From: JAHCIE01 sp034431435 | GTDB taxonomy: Bacteria > Chloroflexota > Anaerolineae > Epilineales > JAHCIE01 | NCBI GenBank assembly: GCA_034431435.1 | Contig: DAOUDG010000055.1 | Coordinates: 1-29,853 of the forward strand | DNA: 29,853 nucleotides | Direction of reading: 5' to 3' | Shown here: positions 22,461-29,853 of the stretch, piece after piece | Layout of the letters: each line of letters starts with the position of its first letter | How positions within the stretch are numbered: position 1 is the stretch's first letter | Program-made: the position numbers and the translations under genes | Notes under the pieces: generated by a model | What the model was told of the DNA's origin: nothing | Databases searched by the model: none | What the model saw: the letters and a program-made list of their open reading frames with translations, nothing else

Positions 22461-23879
22461 ATGCCCAAGTTGCGCACGCGCTACCAGTGCCAGCAGTGCC
22501 AGAGCGCCTTCCCCAAGTGGAGCGGTCGCTGCCCCGAGTGTGGCGAGTGGAACTCCCTGGTAGAAATCGTCGTCGACGAGAGCAAGGCGGCGCGGGCGCG
22601 CACGGTCTTCCTGGGCGCTAGCAGCGGTAGCCAGCCGCAGCGCCTGGGTGATGTCGCCGTCGACGGCCTGACACGCATCGAGTTGCCCACCCAGGAGTTC
22701 AATCGCGTGCTGGGCGGCGGCATCGTACCCGGCTCGCTGGTGCTCATCGGCGGCGATCCGGGGATCGGCAAATCTACCCTGCTGCTGCAAGTCTCTGCGC
22801 TCATGTCGCGGCCACTCAAGCCCGTTCTGTACGTGTCGGGGGAGGAGTCAGTGCGCCAGATCAAGTTGCGCGCTGACCGCCTGGATGTCGACGCCTCGGA
22901 CCTGTACCTCCTTTCGGAAACGAATCTCAACGTCATCATGGAGCATGCTCGCCAGCTCAAGCCACGCCTGCTCATCGTCGACTCCATCCAGGCCGTCTAC
23001 CTGGACGAGTTGGAGTCCACCGCCGGCTCGGTCACCCAGGTGCGCGAGTCGGCGGCGCGACTCATGCAGCTCGCCAAGGGTGACAACATCCCCATCTTCG
23101 TCGTCGGCCACGTCACGAAGGCGGGGGCCATTGCCGGGCCGCGCATCCTGGAGCACACGGTCGACACCGTACTCTACCTGGAAGGCGAACGTTTCCACTC
23201 CTACCGCCTGCTGCGCTCGGTCAAGAACCGCTTTGGCTCCACCGACGAGGTGGGGGTATTCGAGATGCGCCGCGAGGGCCTGGCCGAGGTTGCGAACCCC
23301 TCAGAAGCCTTCCTGGCCGAGCGAATGCTGGCCGTGCCCGGCTCAACCGTCGCCGTGACCGTCGAGGGCACACGCCCCCTGCTGGTCGAAGTCCAGGCCC
23401 TGACCAGCCCCTCGGCCGCTGCCCTGCCGCGCCGCACCGCCAACGGCATCGACATGAACCGCCTCCTGTTGCTAGCCGCCGTGCTCAGTAAGCGTGTCGG
23501 CCTCAAGCTCGCCATCCAGGACATCTTCGTCAACATCGTCGGCGGCATGCGCATCACGGAACCGGCCGTTGACCTGGCGGTAGCCGCCGCCGTCGCCTCG
23601 TCACAGCGTGGGATGCCCGTCGCGCCCGATCTCGCCATCTTCGGCGAAGTTGGCCTCTCCGGCGAGCTACGCTCCGTAGGCCAGACCGAGAAGCGGCTCA
23701 ACGAGGCCGCCAAGCTCGGCTTCAAGCGCGCCCTGATGCCGCGTCACCCCCGCAACGCAGACCTCACGATCCCCGACGGCCTGCACGTCATCAGCGCCCG
23801 CTCGCTGGGCGAAGCCCTCGATGTGGCGCTTCAGAACGTCGGCCCAGCGCGACCGGCGGCCCATACAGCTGACGGATAG
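22461..23879 (+). CDS. radA: DNA repair protein RadA/Sms
   Basis: A 472-residue RecA-related helicase that promotes branch migration during recombination. Domains in order: zinc finger Cys10/Cys13/Cys24/Cys27 (YQCQQCQ, CPECGEWNS), RecA-like ATPase with Walker A GGDPGIGKST (Lys104) and Walker B LLIVDSIQ, the RadA signature VKNRFGSTDEVGVFEM and a C-terminal Lon-protease-like domain. All motifs are intact and the length is normal. The ATG at 22461 follows GGAAAGGAA and gives the family start; the frame is open upstream to 22362 only through leader. First gene of the conserved radA-to-tuf block. Confidence 0.96.
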   Translation: MPKLRTRYQCQQCQSAFPKWSGRCPECGEWNSLVEIVVDESKAARARTVFLGASSGSQPQRLGDVAVDGLTRIELPTQEFNRVLGGGIVPGSLVLIGGDPGIGKSTLLLQVSALMSRPLKPVLYVSGEESVRQIKLRADRLDVDASDLYLLSETNLNVIMEHARQLKPRLLIVDSIQAVYLDELESTAGSVTQVRESAARLMQLAKGDNIPIFVVGHVTKAGAIAGPRILEHTVDTVLYLEGERFHSYRLLRSVKNRFGSTDEVGVFEMRREGLAEVANPSEAFLAERMLAVPGSTVAVTVEGTRPLLVEVQALTSPSAAALPRRTANGIDMNRLLLLAAVLSKRVGLKLAIQDIFVNIVGGMRITEPAVDLAVAAAVASSQRGMPVAPDLAIFGEVGLSGELRSVGQTEKRLNEAAKLGFKRALMPRHPRNADLTIPDGLHVISARSLGEALDVALQNVGPARPAAHTADG

Positions 23880-23899
23880 ACATGGGGACCGCCGAGCCG

Positions 23900-23928
23900 T
23901 TGACAATTGCGCCTGACTGTGCTAGACT
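23900..23928 (+). promoter_or_regulatory. Near-consensus promoter of the PIN/TRAM - cysS operon
   Basis: TTGACA (23900-23905), a 17-nt spacer and TAGACT (23923-23928), with TGC forming an extended -10. Predicted start is about 23935. Confidence 0.75.
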
Positions 23929-23934
23929 TAAGCC

Positions 23935-24148
23935 ATCATCCGTTCGTCATCTGCATTTATCCCGTACCTCTATCATCCTGGTTCGAGTCGTCGCACGGTC
24001 AGGCAGTATCGTTTGTTCCTGAAGGCATCCGTCAGTAGGTGATGGGTTGACATCGAGCAGCGCCTTCCCCTCAGGCGCCGTGACATACTCTTCATTGGAC
24101 ACACGTCAGCTGCCGGCCCTTCCAGGGTAGAGACGGGTGGGAGGTACT
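23935..24148 (+). other. Long untranslated leader (about 214 nt) before the PIN/TRAM gene
   Basis: From the predicted start to the ATG at 24149 no plausible ORF is seen. A small stem GCGCC / GGCGC (24060-24064 with 24074-24078) and an isolated second TTGACA (24047-24052) without a matching -10 are present. I recognise no riboswitch or T-box: no T-box specifier or antiterminator sequence is evident, although cysS lies downstream. Confidence 0.4.
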
Positions 24149-25222
24149 ATGAGCCTCACCCTCGTCAAGTGGATCTCCCGCATCCTGGGCTTTCTCGTCC
24201 TGGCTGCCGTCGGTTGGAGTATCGGCTCGACGCTTGATACCCAGGTTCCTGTCCCCTACGTTCAATTCAAGTACATCCTGGCGGCCGTGGGTGGACTGAT
24301 CGGCTTCTTCGTCGCCGTCCCCCTGGTGCTCAACCCGTTGTTGCGGCTGCAACACGAGTTGCGGCGTGTCCCCATCCAGAGTCTGCTCGCGGCGACCGTC
24401 GGGTTGGCCGTGGGGTTGCTGCTCTCGCTGCCGCTGTCCTACGCAGCCCAGTTCCTCCCCTTCTCGTTGGGCAGCGTCGCGCCAGTCGTCATCTCGGTCG
24501 CCCTCGGCTATATGGGCCTGATGGTCGGCCTCACCCGCTCCAAGGATATCGTCGCCCTGCTACCGCTTCGCCGCCAGCAACACGCCGGGCGCACGCCGAC
24601 CGCAAGTGAGACCGTCCTGCTCGATACATCCGTCATCATCGACGGGCGTATCGCCGATGTGGCGCAGACCGGCTTCATCCAGGGCACGCTCCTGGTCCCA
24701 CGCTTCGTGCTGGCCGAGTTACAGCATATCGCCGACTCGGCCGATACGCTGCGGCGGAACCGGGGACGGCGCGGGCTGGACGTGCTCAACAAACTCCAGA
24801 AGAACGATCAGGTTCCCATCGAGATTACCGACATGGACGCCGACGAGGCTCGCGACGTCGACGCCAAGCTCGTCGTGCTGGCCAAGCGCCTCTCCTCGCC
24901 CGTGTTGACCAATGACTATAACCTCAACCGCGTTGCCGAGCTACAAGGCGTCCGCGTCCTCAACATCAATGAGCTAGCCAACGCGGTCAAGACCGTCGTG
25001 CTTCCCGGCGAAGGCCTGAAGGTGCGCATTATTCAGGAAGGCAAGGAAGTCGGCCAGGGGGTCGGCTATCTCCCCGACGGCACCATGATTGTAGTCGAGA
25101 ACGGACGCCGCTACCTGAACAACACCGTCGATGTCACCGTCACCCGCGTGCTACAGACGGTACAGGGGCGCATGATCTTCGCCGCACCGACAAGCGTGAA
25201 CGGGCAATCGAAGGAAGAGTAG
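24149..25222 (+). CDS. PIN and TRAM domain membrane protein (YacL family)
   Basis: A 357-residue protein. Four N-terminal membrane helices (about residues 9-28, 43-63, 79-100 and 110-130) are followed by a PIN nuclease-fold domain, starting VLLDTSVIIDGRIADVA with acidic residues at the usual metal-site positions, and including LVVLAKRLSSPVLTNDYNLNRVA. A C-terminal TRAM domain (LPGEGLKVRIIQEGKEVGQGVGYLPDGTMIVVE) probably binds RNA. The ATG at 24149 follows GGGAGG. As in Bacillus, where yacL follows radA, it sits between radA and cysS. It is expected to be a membrane-bound RNase or RNA-binding protein. Confidence 0.92.
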   Translation: MSLTLVKWISRILGFLVLAAVGWSIGSTLDTQVPVPYVQFKYILAAVGGLIGFFVAVPLVLNPLLRLQHELRRVPIQSLLAATVGLAVGLLLSLPLSYAAQFLPFSLGSVAPVVISVALGYMGLMVGLTRSKDIVALLPLRRQQHAGRTPTASETVLLDTSVIIDGRIADVAQTGFIQGTLLVPRFVLAELQHIADSADTLRRNRGRRGLDVLNKLQKNDQVPIEITDMDADEARDVDAKLVVLAKRLSSPVLTNDYNLNRVAELQGVRVLNINELANAVKTVVLPGEGLKVRIIQEGKEVGQGVGYLPDGTMIVVENGRRYLNNTVDVTVTRVLQTVQGRMIFAAPTSVNGQSKEE

Positions 25223-25240
25223 TCGAGCGAAGGAGCGTGT

Positions 25241-25945
25241 ATGCCCGTCGTCACGATCTCGCGCATGATGGGCGCCAACGGCGATGCCGTGGCCGAGATG
25301 GTAGCCCGCCAGCTAGGGGCGCGGCTCATCGACAAGGCCTCCATCTTCGAGGCGGCGCGCAAGAGCGGCGTCTCGGCCACGACCCTGGCCGAGATTCAAA
25401 GCGACGCGGCGGTGAGTCTCGCCGATCGAATCCTGCTGGCGGTGCGTACCATGCCCATGCTCCCGCGCGCCCGCGGCGGCTCGCTGCTCGACGCCGCCCC
25501 CCTGCCGCTGAGCCACGAGGGCATGCCGCCCGCCATTCCCACGCAGTTCGAGCTTGATCAGGGCGCGCGTGTGCTAGAGAAGGTAATTCGCGGCCTGGCC
25601 GAGGGGCGTAACGTGGTGATTCTCGGCCGCGCCGCCCATCTCATCCTGCGCGACCGCCCCAACGTCGTGCGGGTCCAGATTGTCGCGCCGCTGAACCATC
25701 GAATCGCCGTTGTCAGCAGCGCCGAGAAGATCGAGCCGCGCGAGGCCCTGGCGCGCCTTCGCGCCAGCGACAAGGCGCGCGCCGACTACATCCGCCGTTA
25801 CTACAACGCCGGCTGGACCGACCCCGTGCATTTCGACCTTGTGTTGAACAGCCTACGTATCGACACAGCCCTCGCCGCACGCCTCGTGGTCAGCCTGGTA
25901 GAGACGCGCCGCGACACCCTGTCGCAGCTACCGCAAGAAAGCTAG
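25241..25945 (+). CDS. Cytidylate kinase-like family protein
   Basis: A 234-residue P-loop protein of the cytidylate-kinase-like family (PF13189). The N-terminus VVTISRMMGANGDAVAEMVARQLGARLID is a variant P-loop. NVVILGRAAHLILRDRPNVVRVQIVAPLNHRIAVV and the Arg-rich KARADYIRRYYNAGWTDPVHFDLVLNS match the core and lid. The usual GxxxxGKS is replaced by a Gly/Asn/Ala loop without the lysine, as is common in this subfamily. Substrate is unproven. The ATG follows GAAGGAG, 18 nt after the PIN/TRAM stop. Confidence 0.85.
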   Translation: MPVVTISRMMGANGDAVAEMVARQLGARLIDKASIFEAARKSGVSATTLAEIQSDAAVSLADRILLAVRTMPMLPRARGGSLLDAAPLPLSHEGMPPAIPTQFELDQGARVLEKVIRGLAEGRNVVILGRAAHLILRDRPNVVRVQIVAPLNHRIAVVSSAEKIEPREALARLRASDKARADYIRRYYNAGWTDPVHFDLVLNSLRIDTALAARLVVSLVETRRDTLSQLPQES

Positions 25946-25951
25946 AACGTC

Positions 25952-27337
<1,386 letters not shown>

Positions 27338-27338
27338 C

Positions 27339-27620
27339 GTGCCGCGCCGCCCCTTGAGTTGGACCGGCGCCACCATCGGCATCGGCATTGTCCTGTCGCT
27401 GCTGGCCGAGGCGGTCGTCTCATCCCTGCTCAAGGGCGTGACTCGCGGCCCCGGCCTGCTGGCCGCCTCGGGTGGCTGGTGGGATGGTGTGCCGGCCATC
27501 ACCCGCGCATTGGCGTCTTTCATTTTGCTTGTCACCATGCTAGCATTCCTGGCCGCGAGACGCTGGTATCCGCCCGCCCACCATCGCCGCGCCGACGGCA
27601 CGAACACGGAGGCCCCATGA
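27339..27620 (+). CDS. Small two-helix membrane protein (93 aa), unknown function
   Basis: A 93-residue protein starting at a GTG one base after the cysS stop. Two membrane helices are visible, about residues 10-30 (ATIGIGIVLSLLAEAVVSSLL) and 55-73 (ALASFILLVTMLAFLAARRW), separated by a Gly-rich loop. It has a His/Arg tail. I recognise no family. Its stop overlaps the next ATG (ATGA), so it belongs to the same operon. Confidence 0.6.
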   Translation: MPRRPLSWTGATIGIGIVLSLLAEAVVSSLLKGVTRGPGLLAASGGWWDGVPAITRALASFILLVTMLAFLAARRWYPPAHHRRADGTNTEAP

Positions 27621-27826
27621 AGTTCCTATCCCTGCTCCTGTCCTGGATACTCGAGTTCCTCGGCCTGCTCGGGCTGCTCTTCGGCCTGTTTGGCCTGTTC
27701 GCCTCCGACATGGCTGTGCCCCTGTTCGGCCTATCGCCTATCGCGGTGCTGCTTGTGGGGCTGGTGCTGCTCCTGATCGGCGTCTGGTTCTTCGGCCGCT
27801 ACGCGCGGGCCTCGTTCGCCGCGTAG
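27617..27826 (+). CDS. Small two-helix membrane protein (69 aa), unknown function
   Basis: A 69-residue, very hydrophobic ORF. The ATG at 27617 follows CACGGAGG and overlaps the previous stop as ATGA. It has a Leu/Phe/Gly helix hairpin (FLGLLGLLFGLFGLF and PIAVLLVGLVLLLIGVWFF) and ends in a short basic tail. No family is recognised. The strong ribosome site and overlap support it being translated. Confidence 0.65.
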   Translation: MKFLSLLLSWILEFLGLLGLLFGLFGLFASDMAVPLFGLSPIAVLLVGLVLLLIGVWFFGRYARASFAA

Positions 27827-27861
27827 GCGCGCCTTCATCGCCAGCGCACAGGGCGCTCCGT

Positions 27862-28464
27862 ATGCCCGTGACAGCCTCTGACGCCGCCGCCACCGCAAAC
27901 TACTGGCAGGGCGCTACCGTCCGGCTGCGAGCCATCGAGCCAGCCGACTGGGAGACCTTCGCTCGCTGGAACCTGGATAGCGAGCGCGGCCGTCTGCTCG
28001 ACTTTCTCTGGCCGCCCACCTCCGACGCCGCCATGCGCGCCTGGGCCGAGGCAGAAAGCCAGCGGCGGCTGGACAACGACGCCTACCGCTGGGTTATCGA
28101 GACCCTGGCCGGCGCGGCCGTAGGCGCGATTGACACCCACTCATGCAGCCAGCGCAACGGAACCTTCAGCTACGGCATCGACATCGCCCGCGAGCAGCGG
28201 CGGCGTGGCTACGCTCGCGCGGCAATTCAGATTGTGTTACGCTGGTACTTCGAGGAGTTGCGCTACCAGAAGGTGACGGTTCCCATCCACGCCGACAATC
28301 CGGCCTCTATCGCCCTCCACGAGGCGCTGGGCTTCACCCGCGAGGGCACACTGCGGCGTATGGCCTACAGCGGTGGGCGCTACCTCGACGTCCACTGGTA
28401 CGGCCTGACCGCCGAGGAATTCGCGGCGAGCCACGTCCTTCGCCCACCTACCCCCCATGTCTGA
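27862..28464 (+). CDS. GNAT family N-acetyltransferase (RimJ/RimL-like)
   Basis: A 200-residue acetyltransferase. VRLRAIEPADWETFARWNLD is the standard N-terminal strand-helix. The acetyl-CoA loop is EQRRRGYARAAIQ (R/Q-x2-G-x-G/A motif A), and HADNPASIALHEALGFTREGTLRRMAYSGGRYLDVHWYGL is the motif B region of RimJ/RimL types. The substrate (protein N-terminus or small molecule) is unknown. The C-terminus overlaps the next gene by 8 nt. Confidence 0.87.
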   Translation: MPVTASDAAATANYWQGATVRLRAIEPADWETFARWNLDSERGRLLDFLWPPTSDAAMRAWAEAESQRRLDNDAYRWVIETLAGAAVGAIDTHSCSQRNGTFSYGIDIAREQRRRGYARAAIQIVLRWYFEELRYQKVTVPIHADNPASIALHEALGFTREGTLRRMAYSGGRYLDVHWYGLTAEEFAASHVLRPPTPHV

Positions 28465-29194
28465 CCTCATCTACGGCCGCCACCCGGTCCTCGAAGCCCT
28501 CCGCGCCGGCGAAGGCGTGCAGCGTCTGCTCGTCGCCAAAGGCGCGCAGACCGGCGGATCCCTCGCCGACATCCTTGCCGCCGCCCGCGAGCAGCGCGTC
28601 CGCGTCGACTGGGTGGACCGCCGCGAGCTGGACCGCCTGGGTGGCGTCCACCAGGGCATCGCCGCCGAGCTGCGCCCCTTCCGCTACGCCGACGTGGACG
28701 ACATCCTCGCCCGCGCCCAGGCCCAGGGCGAGCCAGCCCTCATCCTGGCTCTCGACGCCGTGCAAGACGTCCACAATCTCGGCTCCCTCCTCCGCACCGC
28801 CGACGCCGTGGGCGCGCACGGCGTCATCCTGCCGGAGCGCCGCGCAGCGGGCGTGACGCCGGCCGTCCGCAAGGCGTCGGCGGGGGCCGTCGCCCACCTG
28901 CCTATCGCCCAGGTGACGAACCTGACGCGCGCCCTGGATAGCCTCAAGGCGCAGGGCGTGTGGGTCGTCGGGCTGGACATGGCGGGCCAGCAGCCCTTCG
29001 ACACCTACGACTGGCGCACTCCGACCGCGCTCGTCGTCGGCAGCGAGGGCAAGGGGCTGGGGCGGCTGGTCGCCGAGACGTGCGACGTGCTGGTCAACCT
29101 GCCCATGCGCGGCCACGTCGACTCCCTCAACGCCGCCGTCGCCGGCTCCATCGTCCTCTATCACGCCTGGCGCAGCCGTAGCCGCAGCGCGTAA
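28457..29194 (+). CDS. rlmB: SpoU-family 23S rRNA (guanosine-2'-O-)-methyltransferase, RlmB-like
   Basis: A 245-residue SPOUT methyltransferase. The N-terminal L30e-like substrate-binding domain starts LIYGRHPVLEALRAGEGVQRLLVAKG. SPOUT motif 1 is ALDAVQDVHNLGSLLRTADAVG, motif 2 VVGSEGKGLGRLV and motif 3 LPMRGHVDSLNAAVAGSIVLY, forming the AdoMet knot. By analogy it methylates G2251 of 23S rRNA. The motif 1 proline after Asp (usual DPxN) is Val here. Its place after cysS and before tRNA/tuf matches the conserved order of this region in other bacteria. Confidence 0.9.
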   Translation: MSDLIYGRHPVLEALRAGEGVQRLLVAKGAQTGGSLADILAAAREQRVRVDWVDRRELDRLGGVHQGIAAELRPFRYADVDDILARAQAQGEPALILALDAVQDVHNLGSLLRTADAVGAHGVILPERRAAGVTPAVRKASAGAVAHLPIAQVTNLTRALDSLKAQGVWVVGLDMAGQQPFDTYDWRTPTALVVGSEGKGLGRLVAETCDVLVNLPMRGHVDSLNAAVAGSIVLYHAWRSRSRSA

Positions 29195-29196
29195 GG

Positions 29197-29234
29197 TTTG
29201 CCGCCGCGACGCATCCCAATGGTGCGTAGGCAAA
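29197..29234 (+). terminator. Hairpin after the rRNA methyltransferase gene
   Basis: TTTGCC ... ACGCA / TGCGT ... GGCAAA form two stacked stems directly after the TAA. No T tract follows. It may work together with the second inverted repeat at 29243-29275. Confidence 0.45.
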
Positions 29235-29242
29235 GCAACAAG

Positions 29243-29275
29243 CCGGGCAAGAGTTGACTACTGCCTCTTGCCCGG
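29243..29275. promoter_or_regulatory. Perfect 11-bp inverted repeat surrounding the tRNA promoter -35
   Basis: CCGGGCAAGAG (29243-29253) and CTCTTGCCCGG (29265-29275) are exact inverted copies. The -35 hexamer lies in the 11-nt loop, and the right arm ends one base before the -10. It may be an operator, the terminator of the upstream operon, or both. The arm CTCTTGCCCGG occurs again at 29375-29385, at the end of tRNA-Thr. Confidence 0.6.
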
Positions 29276-29282
29276 TTATAAT
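29254..29282 (+). promoter_or_regulatory. Promoter of the tRNA-Thr / tRNA-Tyr / tuf unit
   Basis: TTGACT (29254-29259), a 17-nt spacer and a perfect TATAAT (29277-29282). Predicted start is about 29289, 15 nt before tRNA-Thr. Confidence 0.8.
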
Positions 29283-29303
29283 ATGGCGTCGCGGACTGAC
29301 CCT

Positions 29304-29376
29304 GCCGCCGTAGCTCAATTGGCAGAGCAACGCACTTGTAATGCGTAGGTTATCGGTTCAAGTCCGATTGGCGGCT
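29304..29376 (+). tRNA. tRNA-Thr (anticodon TGT)
   Basis: A complete 73-nt cloverleaf: acceptor GCCGCCG / TGGCGGC (one G-T pair), D stem GCTC/GAGC, anticodon stem ACGCA/TGCGT with loop CTTGTAA and T stem ATCGG/CCGAT with loop TTCAAGT. CCA is not encoded. A 6-bp hairpin (TCTTGC / GCAAGA) begins at its last base, perhaps for processing. Confidence 0.95.
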
Positions 29377-29424
29377 CTTGCCCGGCGCAAGAACAATAGG
29401 AACCTGGTTCCTTCCCCATATCCT

Positions 29425-29507
29425 GGACGGGTACCCAAGTGGCCAAAGGGGGCTGACTGTAAATCAGCTGGCAGACGCCTTCGGTGGTTCGAATCCGCCC
29501 CCGTCCA
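29425..29507 (+). tRNA. tRNA-Tyr (anticodon GTA)
   Basis: An 83-nt class II tRNA: acceptor GGACGGG / CCCGTCC with discriminator A, anticodon GTA in the loop between TGACT- and AATCA-like arms, a long variable arm, and T stem GGTGG/CCGCC with loop TTCGAAT. CCA is not encoded. Confidence 0.95.
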
Positions 29508-29511
29508 CTCC

Positions 29512-29594
29512 CTCGTAGGAACTCTGAGAGGTCATGGGCGCTCACTAGCAGTCGCACGTCGCCCCGTGGGTTCTCCTGAGTCACTACGAGTTTT
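29512..29594 (+). terminator. Long hairpin followed by TTTT between tRNA-Tyr and tuf
   Basis: CTCGTAG (29512-29518) pairs with CTACGAG (29584-29590). ACTC/GAGT pairs just inside and a further GGGCG/CGCCC stem lies in the interior. TTTT follows directly. It could be a partial terminator or attenuator that sets tuf expression apart from the tRNAs. Confidence 0.45.
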
Positions 29595-29597
29595 CGC

Positions 29598-29663
29598 GCC
29601 TATGTAGCTCAAGGGCAGAGCGCTCCCCCAGGAGCGGCGGCGGTTCAACTCCGTCCGTAGGCG
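29598..29663 (+). pseudogene. tRNA-like relic with shortened anticodon arm
   Basis: The sequence has a 7-bp acceptor GCCTATG / CGTAGGC (extendable to 9 bp with the flanking GC/GC), TA at 8-9, D stem GCTC/GAGC and a T arm GGCGG-TTCAACT-CCGTC. Between the D and T arms only 16 nt remain where a normal class I tRNA has about 22. No 7-nt anticodon loop with T at position 33 can be drawn: the segment folds as CTCC-CCCA-GGAG. In E. coli the place just before tufB holds tRNA-Gly and tRNA-Thr, and this acceptor (GCC...GGC) is closest to tRNA-Thr. It is probably a decayed tRNA gene, but an assembly error is possible. Confidence 0.65.
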
Positions 29664-29710
29664 CTATGTCAAGCGGCAATTCAGCAATCTGTTAGGAGGT
29701 TACGCCCACC

Positions 29711-29853
29711 ATGGCGAAGCAGAAGTTTGAGCGAACGAAGCCGCATGCCAACATCGGCACGATCGGGCACGTGGACCACGGCAAGACGACGCTGACAGCG
29801 GCGATCACCAAGACGCTGGCGCTGCAAGGTAAGGCCCAGTTCCGCGCCTTCGA
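29711..29853 (+). CDS. tuf: Elongation factor Tu (3' end outside window)
   Basis: The first 47 codons of EF-Tu, the GTPase that delivers aminoacyl-tRNA to the ribosome. MAKQKFERTKPHANIGTIGH is followed by the G1 P-loop GHVDHGKT (residues 19-26) and TLTAAITKTLALQG. The ATG follows a perfect AGGAGGT at 29694-29700. The window ends inside the switch I region. It is preceded by tRNA genes, as in many bacterial tuf operons. Confidence 0.97.
   Translation, partial: MAKQKFERTKPHANIGTIGHVDHGKTTLTAAITKTLALQGKAQFRAF

Noticed and set aside
23980..23989. GGTTCGAGTC, resembling a tRNA T loop
   Set aside because: No acceptor, D or anticodon arm can be drawn around it; an isolated chance match in the leader.
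24047..24052. Second TTGACA before the PIN/TRAM gene
   Set aside because: No -10-like hexamer at 15-19 nt downstream.
29596..29664. Reading the element before tuf as a selenocysteine tRNA because of the 9-bp acceptor
   Set aside because: It has no long variable arm and no TCA anticodon, and the anticodon arm is shortened; a decayed ordinary tRNA explains it better.

Overview
The window is a GC-rich (roughly two thirds G+C by eye), gene-dense bacterial chromosome segment. The block radA - PIN/TRAM protein - cytidylate-kinase-like protein - cysS - rlmB-type methyltransferase - tRNA-Thr - tRNA-Tyr - tuf, together with tandem universal stress proteins, an archaeal-style adenosine-specific kinase and a type III pantothenate kinase, suggests Chloroflexota (Anaerolineae or a neighbouring class). 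That placement is an inference from gene content. No rRNA is present to confirm it.

Layout. 1-1047: 3' part of a BMP-family substrate-binding lipoprotein. 1159-3990: a CGNR zinc-finger regulator (minus strand) faces a plus-strand run made of a 56-residue membrane peptide, a DinB/ClbS-like protein and a YcaQ-type DNA glycosylase. Two near-consensus promoters and a palindrome lie between them, so this looks like a regulated DNA-damage protection locus. 4097-7119: Acg-like nitroreductase, receiver-domain protein, flavodoxin and an eight-helix membrane protein. 7291-9680: an alanine-dehydrogenase-like enzyme overlapping a CoA-transferase. 9898-11797: two tandem double-domain universal stress proteins.

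11894-18665 is one minus-strand run (read right to left): IF-2B-like protein, CinA-type protein, a broken M50-like membrane protein, DUF1028 protein, a type II restriction-modification pair (BglII/BstYI-type nuclease with a beta-class methyltransferase), P1/S58 peptidase and coaX. The restriction-modification pair has visibly lower GC and looks inserted.

18891-22295: DUF1269 membrane protein, adenosine-specific kinase (minus), then a translationally coupled pair made of a 152-residue protein with two Cys-containing repeats and a fused MNIO (DUF692) - HvfC-like protein. This pair is the best candidate for an undescribed system: a possible RiPP-like substrate plus a single-chain modifying enzyme and recognition partner.

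22461-29853: the conserved radA-to-tuf housekeeping block. It carries two small membrane proteins and a GNAT acetyltransferase between cysS and the rRNA methyltransferase, and a tRNA-like relic with a shortened anticodon arm just before tuf. Promoters recur with a recognisable form: TTGACA-like -35, 17-nt spacing and usually TGC directly before the -10.
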